Assembly (NCBI GenBank): GCA_016758965.1
Contig: JAEPRB010000235.1
Coordinates: 1 to 61,856, forward strand
Length of the DNA stretch: 61,856 bases
Source of the DNA: Circinella minor
Lineage: Eukaryota; Mucoromycota; Mucoromycetes; Mucorales; Lichtheimiaceae
Direction: 5' to 3'
The position numbers and the translations under genes were made by a program. The notes beneath the pieces were generated by a model. It ran no database searches, was not told the DNA's origin, and was given only the letters and a program-made list of their open reading frames with translations. Below are positions 36,310-47,598 of the stretch, piece by piece. The number at the start of each line of letters is the position of its first letter. Position 1 is the stretch's first letter.

Positions 36310-39300
36310 CTAGTTTTTAGAATCTATAGTTTTAACAATGAATTCTCTTAGTACTTTGTTCTATTTTTTATGGCAATATAGCAAATGTTATATATAATTT
36401 TCCATTGTTAAACTTACCATCTACTATGAGATTATTATCTGTATTTGGTTTTGGAGTAATGGGTGTCATTGATGATTTTACATTCAGCTTAGTTAGTATT
36501 TCTCTTTTTGCTAACGTTATAGGAAAGCTTATCCCCGCTCCCTTTTTTTTTTTTAACTTACCGCCTATTAATAATCCATGCATTTGGTATAACAGTGGTA
36601 AATGTCATTTATCATGTTTATAATGAGTTCTGTTAGTACATGTTCGTTTTCGTGCCATTATCAGAATTGATGGCTCTACTACTTTATTTAAACTTACGAA
36701 CTATTGATAATCATGACATTTGGGTTTAACATGATGAATGTAAATCATATAAAGTATTTACAATAAATTCTGTTAGTACGTATTCATACTTTTTTTGAGC
36801 CATTATAAAAAATCATAACTTCGGTCCCTTGTTTTTTAACTTACGGTCTATTCATAACCAACACATTTCGGTTTTAATGTTATAGTTGTCATTTATAATT
36901 ATTAGAGTGAATTTTATCAATATTGTTTCTTTTTTAGCGGCATTATCAAAATGTTATCTATAATTCCTTATTTTTAACTTACATTCTATTTATCAAGAAC
37001 ATATTTAGTTTTACAGTAATGGATGTAATTTATGATAGTTACAATGAATTCTGTTAGTACTTGTTTTTTTCCATACCATTATAAAAAGCGTTAACTCCAC
37101 TCCCCTATTATATAACTTACGTTCTATTAATAGTGCACAGATTTGGTTTTAAAGTAATCGATATCAATTATTATTTTTACAATGAATTCTGTTAGTACTT
37201 GTCCTTTTTTTTTTATCACAATATAAAAACGTTCAACTTGACTCTCTCATTATAACATACCAACTATTGGTAATCGAAACATTTCAGTTTCAATTGATGG
37301 ATGTCATTTATAATTTTTGTTAGTATTTGTTTTACTTTTTGTGATATTATAGAAAACGTTCACTCTACTCCTTAATTATTTAACTTACTTTCTATTAACA
37401 ATTTATGCATTTGGATTTAACGTAGCGGAGGTCATTTATCGTGTTTTGTACAATACGTTCAGTTAGTATTTTTTCGTCTTCCAGTTATCATAAGAAACAA
37501 ACACGTCGCTTCCTTTATTTAGTTACTTACGAACTATTAATGATGCACGTATTTGGTTGTAATGTAAGCAACGTTATTTGATAATATTTACAATGAATTT
37601 TGTTAGCATTTGTTCTTTGCTGTGATCATAAAAAGAACCCTTATATTTAACGTACCAACTATTAATAATCCCCGCATTTGGTTTTAATGTAATAGACGTC
37701 ATTTATCGTGTTTTGTACAATGAATTGTGTTAGTATGTTTTCGTCTTTCTGCCATTATAAGAAACAAACACATCACTTGTTTTTAAAATATTTACCAACT
37801 ATGAATAATCCACAACATTGTGTTTTAAAGTAAAGGATGACATGTATCATTTTTACATTTAATTTTGTTAGTATTGTTGTTTTCAAGTCAATCCAAGAAA
37901 TTATTTCCACTCCCCTCTTATTTAACTTACTTTCTATTATAATTCATGTGTTCGATTTTAAAGTAATGTATGTCATTCATCATGTTTATAATGGGTTATG
38001 TTAGTATTTTCTCGTCATTCGCTCAATAAAAAAAAATCAAAAGCGCTTTTTTATTTTTCAACTTACCAACTATTAAAAAACAACACATTGGGTTTTGAAG
38101 TAGTCGATGTCATGTTAATTTTTGCAATCAATTTTGTTAGTACTGTTGTCTTGGTACCGCTATAATAAAAATATCTTCAGTCTCTTCTTTTTAAACTTAC
38201 GCACTATGTATTAATAATCAACACATTTTGAATTTAATGTAATGGTTGTCATTTATAAGTGTTAGAGTAAATTTTGTCAGTAATGTTGGTATTTTACTGG
38301 CATTACAAAAAATGTTATCTATAATCTCGTATTTTTTAACTTACTCTCTAGTAATAGTCCACACATATGGTTTTAGAGTAATGGATGTCATTTATCGTGT
38401 TTGGTACAATAAATTCTGTTAGTATCTTTCCGTCTTCCTATCATTATAAAAAACAAACACGTCACTCTTTCTTTAATTATTTACCAACTATTGATAATCC
38501 ACAGATTTGATTTTGAAGTAATGTATATCATTCATATTAATTATATATTCAGTTTAGTTAGTATTAGACTTTTTTGCTAGCGTCATAGGAAAGGATATCC
38601 CCACTCTTGTATGATTTATCTTACCAACTACGTATTAATAATCCACGAGTTTGGTTTTGAAGTAATAGACGTCATTTATCGTGTTTTGTACAATGGATTC
38701 TGTTAGTAATTTTTTTTTGTCTTTCTGTCATTATAAGAATCAAACACATCACTCATTCTTCTAATATTTACCAACTATTAATAATCCACACATTTGGTTT
38801 TAAAGTAAAAGATGTCATGTATCATTTTTACATTCAATTTTGTTAGTATTGTTGTTTTCAAGTCAATCCAAGAAATTATTACCACTCCCCTCTTATTGAA
38901 CTTACTTCCTATTAATAATTCATGTATTCGATTTTAAAGTAATGTATGTCATTGATCATGTTTATAATCGACTCTGTTAGTATTTTCTCGTCTTTCGGCC
39001 ATTAAAGAAAAATCAACACCACTCCCTTGTTTTTAACGTACCATCTATTATAATAAACAGCACATTTGGTTTTGAAGTAACCGATGTCATTATCATTTTT
39101 ACAACAATTTTTGTTAGTGCTCTTATTTTGTTACTACTATAATAAAGACCAGCTTTATTCCCTTATTTTGTAACTTACCAACTATTAATAGTCCACGCAT
39201 TTGGTTTTAATGTAATAGATGCCATTTATCATGTTTTGTACAATGGATTCTGTTAGTATTTTTTCGTCTCTCTGTCATTATAAGAAACAAACACGTCACT

Positions 39301-42300
39301 CCCTTATTAATTTACTTACGATCTATTGATAGTCCAGATATTTGGTTTTGAAGTAATGCATGTCATTCATATTAATAATATATTCAGTTTAGTTAGTATT
39401 GTTGTTTTCAAGTCAATCCAAGAAATTATTTCCACTCCCCTCTTATTTAACTTACTTGCTATTAATAATTCATGCATTTGATTGTAAAGTAATGTATGTC
39501 ATTGATCATGTTACAATGTGTTTTACGTATTAGTATTATCTCTTCTTTCGGTCATTAAAAGAAAAATCAAAAGCACTTCTTTATTTTTCAACTTACCACC
39601 TATTAATAAACCATACATTGGGTTTTGAAATAACCGATGACATTTATAATTTTACAATCAATTTTGTTGTTAGTACTGTTGTTTTGGTACCACTACGTAT
39701 AATAAATATTAACTTCAGTCCCTTGTTTTGTAACTTACGAGCTATGTATTAATAGACAACACAATTCGTTATAAATATAATCGTTGTGGTTTATCAGTGT
39801 TAGAATGAATTTTGTAAGTTTTGTTTCTTTTTTGGTGGTATTACATAAAATGTTATCTATAATCCCGTATTTTTTAACTTACCATCTATTAATAGTCCAC
39901 ACATTTGGTTTTAAAGCAATGGATGTCATTTATAATTTTTACAATGAATACTGTAAGTATCTGTTCTTTTCTGTGCCATTATAAGAAGCGTTAACCTCAC
40001 TCCCATATTTTCTAACTTACTATCTAGTAATAGTCCACACATTTGGTTTGAAAGTAATGGATGTCATTTATAATTTTTACAATGAGCGCTGTTAGTATCT
40101 GTTCTTTCCTGTGCCATCATCAGAAGCGTTAACTTCACTCCCGAATTTTCTAACTTACCCTCTAATAATAATGAACACATTTTGTTTTAAAGTAATGGAT
40201 GCCATTTATAATGTTTACAATGAATTCTGTGAGTATGTATTTGTGCTTTTTTTTTTTGGCATTACGTATATAAAACATTATCTTCATTTCGCTCTTATTG
40301 AACTTACTTGCTATTGATAGCCCGCATAATTTATTTTAAAATAATGGATGTCATTTATAATTTTTACAATGAAAACAGTTAGAAATTTGTTTTGTGCCAT
40401 TATAAGAAATGTCATCTTTACCCCCCGATTTTTTCCGACTTACTTTCTATCAATAATCCACACATTTTATTGGAACGTAATGAGTGTCATTTATTACGTT
40501 TACAATGGTTTCTGTTAGTATTTCACGATTATCCTAATGTTATAAAAAAGCTTATCTCCACTCCCATATTTGTAACGTACGAGCTATGAAAGTAATAGAT
40601 GTGATTTATAGTTTTACATTTAGTTTAGTTAGTATTTCTCTTTTCTTTTTGCTAGCGTTATAGGCAAGCTTATCTCCACTCCACTATTCAGCAACTTACC
40701 TATATATAATCGCCACAATTGGTATAACGGTGGTAAATACCATTTATCATATTTACAATGAGTTCTGTTAGTACTTGTTCTTTTTTATGCTATTATCAGA
40801 AATGATGAGTGTACTACTTTAATTTTAACTTACAAACTGTTGATAATCACACATTTGGTTTAAAAGTAATAGATATCATTTATTTATTTTTTTACAGTGG
40901 GTTCAGTTAGTATATTTTGTTCTTTTGCTTAACACGATCACAAACAGTAACTCCCCTCTTTTCTTTTGTAACTTACTAGCTATCAATCATTGGCACATTT
41001 GGTTTTAACGTAGTGGAAATTATTTGTCATTTTACAATGAATTCGGTTAGTATTTGTTCGTTTTTCTGCTACTGTAAGAAACATTAAATACAGCCTCTTA
41101 TTTTTGCAACTTACCATCTATTAATAATTGACACATTTAGATTTACAGTAATTTATTATATTCAAAATGAATTCTATCAGTAATTGCGACTATAAAAAGC
41201 GTTCACTTCACTCCCGTACTTTTTTTTTAACTCACCATCTAGTAATAGTCCATAGATTTGGTTTGAAAGTAATGGATGTCGTTGATAATTTTTTATAATC
41301 AATTCTGTTAGTACTTGTTCTTTTTTTTCTATTATAAAAATGCGCAACATGACTCCCTCATTATAACTTACGAACTATTAATAATCCAAACATTTGGTTT
41401 CGAGTTAATGGATGTCATTTATAGTTTTTGTATTGAATTTTTGTTAGTATTTGTTTTCTTGTGCCATTATAGAAAATGTTAACTCCACTCGTTTATTATT
41501 TAACTTACGTTCTATTGATAATTCACGCATGTGGATTTAACGTAGTGAAAATTATTGATCGTGTTTTGTACAATGGATTTTATTAGTATTTTTTTTTCGT
41601 CTTCCAGTTATTATAAGAAGCAAACACGTCGCTTCCTTTATTTAGTTACTTACGAGCTATTAATGATGCACGTATTTAGTTGTAATGTAATCAATGTTAT
41701 TTGATAATTTTTACAATAAATTTTGTTAGTATTTATTCTTTGCTGTGATTATAAAAAGAACCCTTATTTTTAACGTACCAACTATTAATAATCCCCGCAT
41801 TTGGTTTTAATGTAATAGACGTCATTTATCGTGTTTTGTACAATGATTTGTGTTAGTATTTTTTGGTCTTTCTGCCATTATTAGAAACAAACACATCACT
41901 CCCTTATTTAGTTACTTACTAGCTATTTATAGTCCACATATTTGGTTTTAGAGTAATGTACATCATTTATAATTTTACATTAAGTTTAGTTAGTATTAGC
42001 CCTTTATACTTGCGTTTTAGAAAAAGATATCTCCACCCCCTGATTATTTAACTTACTTTCTATTAATAATTCATGCAGTTGAGTTTAAAGTAATGGGTGA
42101 CATTTATCATGTTTACAACGGGTTTTGTTAGTATTTACCCGTCTTTCGGCCATTAGATGAAAAAATCAGCACTACTCTCTTATTTTTGAACTTACCACCT
42201 ATTAATGAACGACACATTTTGGTTTTGAAGTAGTTGATGTTATTTATCATTATTACAAATAATTCTGTTAGTACTGTTGTTTTGGTACCATTATAATAAA

Positions 42301-43572
42301 GATTAACTTCAGTCCCTTTTTTTTCAACTTACGAACTATTAATAATCAACAAATTTCGGTTTTAATATAATAGTTGTCGTTTGTAGTTATTAGAATGAAT
42401 TTTGTGAGTATGGTTTCTTTTTTTAGTGGCATTATAAAAATTGCTTTTATTATTTAACTTACTTTCTATTTATGAAGCACACATTGGGTTTAAAAGTAAT
42501 GGATTTCATTTGTAATTTTAACACAACATTTTGTTAGTATTTGTTCTTTTTTTGTACCATGATAAAAGACCTTAACTTGACCCCTTCATTTATAACTTAC
42601 GATCTATTAATGATGCACACATTTGGTTTTAATGTAATGGACGATATTTATAATTTTAACCGTGGATTTTGTTAGTCGTTGTTCTTTGCTGTGATTATAA
42701 AAAGAATCAACGTTACAGCCTTATATTTTAACTTACACTCTATTCATATTCCACACATTTCGTTTTAAAATGATGATCGTGATTTATCATTTTTTCCAGT
42801 GAGTTTTGTTAGTATTTATTCTTTGCTGTACCATTATATAAAGTGTGAAGGCAGTTCCCTTATTTTGTAACTTACGAACTATTATACGTATATTCACACA
42901 GTTAGTTTTAAAGTAATGATTGTGTTTTATTATTTTTACAATTACACTGTGTTAGTATTCGGTCATCTTTCTGCCATTATAAAGAAAGGTTATCCCACAC
43001 CCCTGTTGGTTAACTTACTTTCTATTGATAATCGGTACATTTCATTTTAAAGTAAGGGACGTGATTTACAATTTTAATAATGAACTCTGTCAGTATTTTG
43101 TTGTCTTGGTGTTATAATAAGAAACGTTAGGTTCATTTCCTCTTTGTTTAACTTACCATCTATTAATAATCGATATATTTGGTTTTGAAGAAATGGACGT
43201 GATTTGTAATATTCGTCATAGATTATATCAGTATTTCTTTATTTGTATGTCATTATAAGAAACGTTTGTTTTATTATATATTATATTTATTAACGTACCA
43301 ACTAATCAATCATCAACACATTTGGTTTTAAAGTAAATAAATGACATTTATTATGTTTACAAAGCATTCTTTTAGTATTTGTTCTTTTGTGTCCCTTAAT
43401 CAAATGCAACTAAAACTCTATTCTCTTATTTTTGTAACTTACGATTGCTTTGAAGAGACCTAGGACCAATATCACCTGAAAGTTGATTGTCATTTATTGG
43501 TTGAGCAACATTGAAGGATGCTGCAAAAAGAACGAACATACAGGCGAAAAAGATAATAGTAGAATATTTCAT
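36310..43572 (-). CDS. Secreted-peptide gene C, built from single-codon exons
   Basis: Exon 1 (43572-43443) encodes MKYSTIIFFACMFVLFAAS with likely cleavage after NVA (residue 23), then QPINDNQLSGDIGPRSLQSN, ending in phase 1. Fifty three-base exons follow, plus one unit at 40699/40700 whose acceptor and donor abut with no exon. The last exon (36323-36310) encodes the terminal SKN and TAG. The joined frame has 97 residues and no internal stop. Its tail begins LDEIQYQIRETIAQLHDAI and ends EQYLRDDSKN. It aligns without gaps to gene B over the first 40 tail residues, with about 19 identities, keeping Ile/Leu positions. About 4% of the 7.3-kb gene is coding. Function unknown; secreted helical peptide by inference. 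Confidence 0.9.
36324..43442 (-). repeat. Tandem intron array of gene C with 50 three-base exons
   Basis: Low coordinate and sense bases, in transcript order: 43299 TTG, 43157 ATG, 43019 AAA, 42876 TTC, 42737 AGT, 42601 ATC, 42463 AAA, 42333 TTC, 42196 GTG, 42057 AAA, 41920 CTA, 41779 TTG, 41654 CTC, 41509 AAC, 41372 TTC, 41236 ATG, 41115 ATG, 40977 CTA, 40834 TTT, (empty unit 40700), 40581 CTC, 40444 AAA, 40308 CAA, 40159 AGG, 40021 ATA, 39883 ATG, 39739 CTC, 39597 GTG, 39456 CAA, 39320 ATC, 39179 TTG, 39042 ATG, 38906 GAA, 38772 TTG, 38625 TTG, 38485 TTG, 38345 AGA, 38201 TGC, 38067 TTG, 37931 AAA, 37796 TTG, 37656 TTG, 37531 TTC, 37389 AAA, 37261 TTG, 37121 AAC, 36983 AAT, 36845 ACC, 36698 TTC, 36562 GCG, 36418 ATG. 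Confidence 0.9.
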
Positions 43573-43633
43573 GATGTTGTTTTGTTCCTAAATGAAGAAA
43601 GATGTAATGGATTCAATGGTAGAAAAAATGGAC

Positions 43634-43641
43634 CTAATATA
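43634..43641 (-). promoter_or_regulatory. TATA-like element of gene C
   Basis: TATATTAG on the minus strand, about 62-69 bases before the start codon, as in gene B. The adjoining A tract (sense strand) is about 36 bases long here (43645-43680), against about 23 in gene B, a possible expression-tuning length difference. Confidence 0.55.
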
Positions 43642-43643
43642 GT

Positions 43644-43684
<41 letters not shown>

Positions 43685-44176
43685 ATCAAAATTCTACATT
43701 TTTAAAACTACGAACTATGAGGATATAGGGGGCCGAGGAGTAATTTACCAAATCGAAATTATCTTGCATATTTGTAAATTATTGTTTTACGCCCCGCGAT
43801 ATGTTAATAGTAGAGTGATGAAGCATGGTTCAACTCCTGGAAAAATTATGTCATCATCTATGATTTATCCTTGTGTACGTTATCATGATTAACTCTTGAA
43901 ATCGTTTTTTGTGATTCTTTTTAGAGTATTGTTTACTGTAATGTATTTACCTCTCCTACACCCCTTACTACAATAGTTTAATGCTCTGTCTTTTTTAATG
44001 GATGAGAGGTTTAATTAATGCGATATATATATTTTTTACTCTTATAAAGCTCATTCAAAGTACCACAAGCGATAGACCTGTATACCTAGAGATGCAAGTC
44101 AACTCAGTCCTCGCATAATGTAGTAAATTTTAATCTCCCTTAAAGCATATGCAGCTGGGGCTGTAAATCACCTAGT

Positions 44177-44249
44177 GCTGTAAACTTTATAGCCCAGTTT
44201 TTACAGCGAGGTGGTACAGCATGGATATCAAGCTATAAAGTTACACAGC
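44177..44249. repeat. Hairpin inverted repeat upstream of gene C
   Basis: Copy of the foldback pair at 31904-31976: the arms are GCTGTAAACTTTATAGC and GCTATAAAGTTACACAGC. It is conserved in spacing and sequence between the two duplication copies. Confidence 0.6.
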
Positions 44250-44734
44250 CTGTAATGAAAAAAAGTTTACACTTGCTTTAAACGGCTCTGGGGGGGGAGG
44301 GGTCTCTCTTTACAATTTTGGGGGGACCTACTTGAAGACAATATAAAAGATAAATATTACTCAATTTTAGCAACAGAAGTGATGCTTGCTGCTCTGGCTG
44401 TTGCCAACAAATTTTCGTTTGTAAATACAATGTCAGTATTCAAAGGTATTTTTATATGATGTATTATAGCTCTAATCCTTTTTGTCAATTTTTTTTATGG
44501 AGTTGATTTGAGAATATCAATAATAATATTTGTAAGTTTTATTTTTATTTTGTTAAGAAAAAAAAAACAACTGATGGCGTAAATGGAAAAAAAAAATTCC
44601 TGCCCATTTAAAAACAAGTATGGTGTATGTGTATCATATCAGAAAGGATAGAATGCTATTTATAAAAATAATAGTTGGAAATGCAGAACAGGATTTATCT
44701 CAAGTACCTCCTATCTTCACTTTTACCTTATCCA

Positions 44735-45142
44735 AGGGGTGCCATAATTTTTGGGTACTTCCATTTTCGGTAATAAAAATGAAGCAGTCAATTTTTCTAG
44801 TACAAGTAAAATAGAAGGAGTCAATGTTTGAATCCTTTTGGGCCTTATAGCTTTACTCTTATTCTTGTTATTTTTTGTTATTAAATTTCAATATAACTGA
44901 TAATGTTGACTAGAGTACGGGGTATTATTAAGCTGAATGAGGTGCATCATAGTACTCAAAAATAAACAAAAATCTAAAAAGAAAAAAAAAAGGTACCTTC
45001 CTTCAGGCACTTTTGGGTAGTTTTTGGGTACTTCTGAGCTCGTTCAGTGGCGAAGTACCCAAATTTCAGTGCCTAAAGTACCCAAAAATCCAAATAAGGA
45101 AGGTTTACTACCCAAAAATTTAGTGCATCCGAATACCCCTAC
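44735..45142. mobile_element. Candidate MITE-like inverted-repeat element
   Basis: The left end reads AGGGGTGCCATAATTTTTGG, and the right end, read on the other strand, is AGGGGTATTCGGATGCAC followed by TAAATTTTTGGGTA. Internally, TTTTGGGTACTT and AAGTACCCAAAA pair around 45010-45090. It has no coding capacity. The left end coincides with the point where homology to duplication copy 1 stops. No clear target-site duplication was seen, so the boundaries are approximate. Confidence 0.45.
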
Positions 45143-46029
45143 TGAGTCCCTTATTTGAATCAGACATCCTCATGATGGCGTCAACTCCCAATTTTGGTCT
45201 ATTAAATTCTAAAGTTCTAAATCTGGTTTTGTTGAATAATAGTGAAGTAAGATTATTTGTCTGATTGTTTGATTTGAGATTTGTTGTATTTGGACTTGGG
45301 CCGTTACGATGAAAATGGATTGATTTTATTTAACGTCTCCGTTGAACACAACAACATCACGTCTGATATATTTGTTCGAGACAGATTACAAATAGCAGAT
45401 AGGATGCGAAAACATTCTATTATTGACATAGTGAAAAAGTTACTGTAGAAGAAAAAGAAAAATGATTAAATGGATATTAATATTATGCCTAAGATTTTTA
45501 TGGTAGTGTTATTGAAGAAAAGGAGATTTGTGGAACTTCTGGATTTATTTTAAAAGTAATAATAATATCTATGATCTATATAGTTATAATCTGTCTTACC
45601 TGGTCTAGTTCGGGTGGAGGAGGTTCGATCCATTTTTAATAATGCTTTACCAGGTTCTCCATGTATTGTTGTTGACCTGATGCTGGTTGTTTGTTATAAT
45701 CTAGTTCTGATAAGAGACAACATTTGCATTTTGAAGCTGTTGAATTTTAGAATCTGTTTTTGGTATTAAATTCGATAATTTGCTGAAAAAGTATCGGATT
45801 GGGTCTTCAGTTTTATGTTCGTGGAATGGACAAGTTGTTGGTGCATTCGTAAAGATGTTGTGATATTTGGTTATTTTAACAAGAGTAATAAATGAAAAAC
45901 AGACAAGGTGGAGGTCCTTTCAGACTATGTTATATATATTTCACAATGATTTAGAAAGTAGATTAAAGTGATTCTGTACAACTAACACGCCTAATTCCTG
46001 CGCCCTAATATTATCCAGACATCTACATA
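45143..46029. other. Region with no confident gene
   Basis: AT-rich. Scattered short frames may be further decayed exons of the neighbouring gene remnant, but none is recognisable. Confidence 0.45.
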
Positions 46030-47140
46030 TTTGATTGGCCATAATCTCTACCTCATCTCTATTTTTCTCTCTCTACATATTATCACTTAAATAAAACCTT
46101 ACCTTCCTCAACCGTCAACTCACCTAAAAAAAAAACTATCTATATCGATCGGTGGTAATTTCCTTTTCTACAGTTAAACACTTTCGAGAGCTTTTAACAT
46201 CGTTTTCATGAGGCAAATGGTCGACGATGATTTTTTTTTTAGGATTTTGTGTTGCCGATAATGATTGTTAGAACAAGTTGATCAAAATAAGGTTTTATTA
46301 ATTTCTTTCTTACCTTATAAGGTTGTGTAAATCTTGGGACATTGGTTGCCAATCCTGCATAGTCAAGAGTGACCACCAGAACACCCATTCTTCGTGTTGG
46401 ACAAATATGAAAGAAGTTCTATTAAAATTTTGTTAGCGCCTAAAGAACGTAAATAGATGTCGACCAGTTCTTTAATTTACCTTGCATTGATCCATCCGTG
46501 AATTTGTTCAAGGTTTCCATATCGACATTCTCTATCTTATGGTCGTGCTCGCTAATGAGTTGATTGGACTTGCAACAAAGATGGAACAAAGACCTTGTTG
46601 ATTCAAGATCACTCTCGAAGACGATCAACCATGCGTTTCACAGTCTGTCTCGAGCTGTTTCCTTACCACAGGTGGCTCTCTGCAATATTTCACTATTTCA
46701 TATTCTTTGTACTTTATAAGTCTGATGGGTCTTGCAACGCCGTGATGACCTTTTCAACACACTATTTGCTGATATATAATATTAGTTTAAATACACTTTT
46801 TTGTTAAAATTAAATATAGCTTACCCCATAAAGCTTTCTTTCAAGTAGTGGGTCGAACGCGGTAACATCACCCCATTCTTGTTTTTGCGTTTTTTTTTGG
46901 TTGACCTTCATGAAAAAGAAGACTTCTTACCGAACACATTTTTTTTTCCCAAACCCTATCGTATTTTTATTATCAAAGATAGTGGTTGTTTCTACGACCA
47001 CTTTTAAAATGATATCGAATGGGGCATTCACGGTACTTTTCATCGTTAGAAAAGTATCGTGTGACTGGAATGCCTCATTCATGAAATGGACACCTATATC
47101 AGATAGTCGATTAAAAAGCTGAAATGGGTACAATTCAACT
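46030..47140 (-). pseudogene. Remnant of an unknown gene, copy 2 of an inverted pair
   Basis: Minus-strand counterpart of 33471-34570. It contains FDIILKVVVETTTIFDNKN, NSSRQTVKRMVDR, ESTRSLFHLCCKSNQLISEH and LNKFTDGSMQGKLKNW in separate frames. Non-coding similarity runs on to the ACCGATCGATATAGATAG-like segment at about 46140 (34455 in copy 1). Several stops interrupt the frames. Function unknown. Confidence 0.55.
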
Positions 47141-47598
47141 TAAACAAGTTGACCATGGTGTTGTTTTGTTGAATTCGTTGATGACGTTTTTAAACTCTTG
47201 TAATATTCGCAGATGGTGTATTATTTTAATTTCGAGTTGAACTGGTTTTTTTTTTATCTTTGCGAATGTTAGTTTATTAATCACAGATGGTGTTTTTTTA
47301 GTTTCAAGGTAGACTTTTTTTTTTTTTTTTGCTGGGCGTAAAAGCTTTTTTTATTCATGGTCTCTGCGATCATATACTGTCATTAAAATATAACTTTATC
47401 ATGCAAATAATTCAATATCACTTAACAAGAAATGGATTCAATATTAAAAACACTATAAAACAATAGGTCATAATAATTCGTAACTGAATAATATCTTTAA
47501 TATTTAGATAGAATTCTAATGTAGATTGATTTATTTAAAAGTATATTTTTTGTAGAGCCAAAGAAAATAAACTAATTACTATAACTAATTAGAAAAGT
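47141..47598. other. Intergenic, nothing recognised
   Basis: AT-rich sequence between the gene remnant and the 3' end of the isomerase gene. No feature seen. Confidence 0.5.

Larger units (their letters stand above)
35508..44735. repeat. Segmental duplication, copy 2 (carries gene C)
   Basis: Second copy of the block described at 24255-32795, in the same orientation. Parts of the array, for example 42035-42915 against 29760-30640, differ by only about 2% by eye, while other parts cannot be aligned unit to unit. This suggests recent exchange or gene conversion over only part of the block. The right edge coincides with the left end of the element at 44735. Confidence 0.85.
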
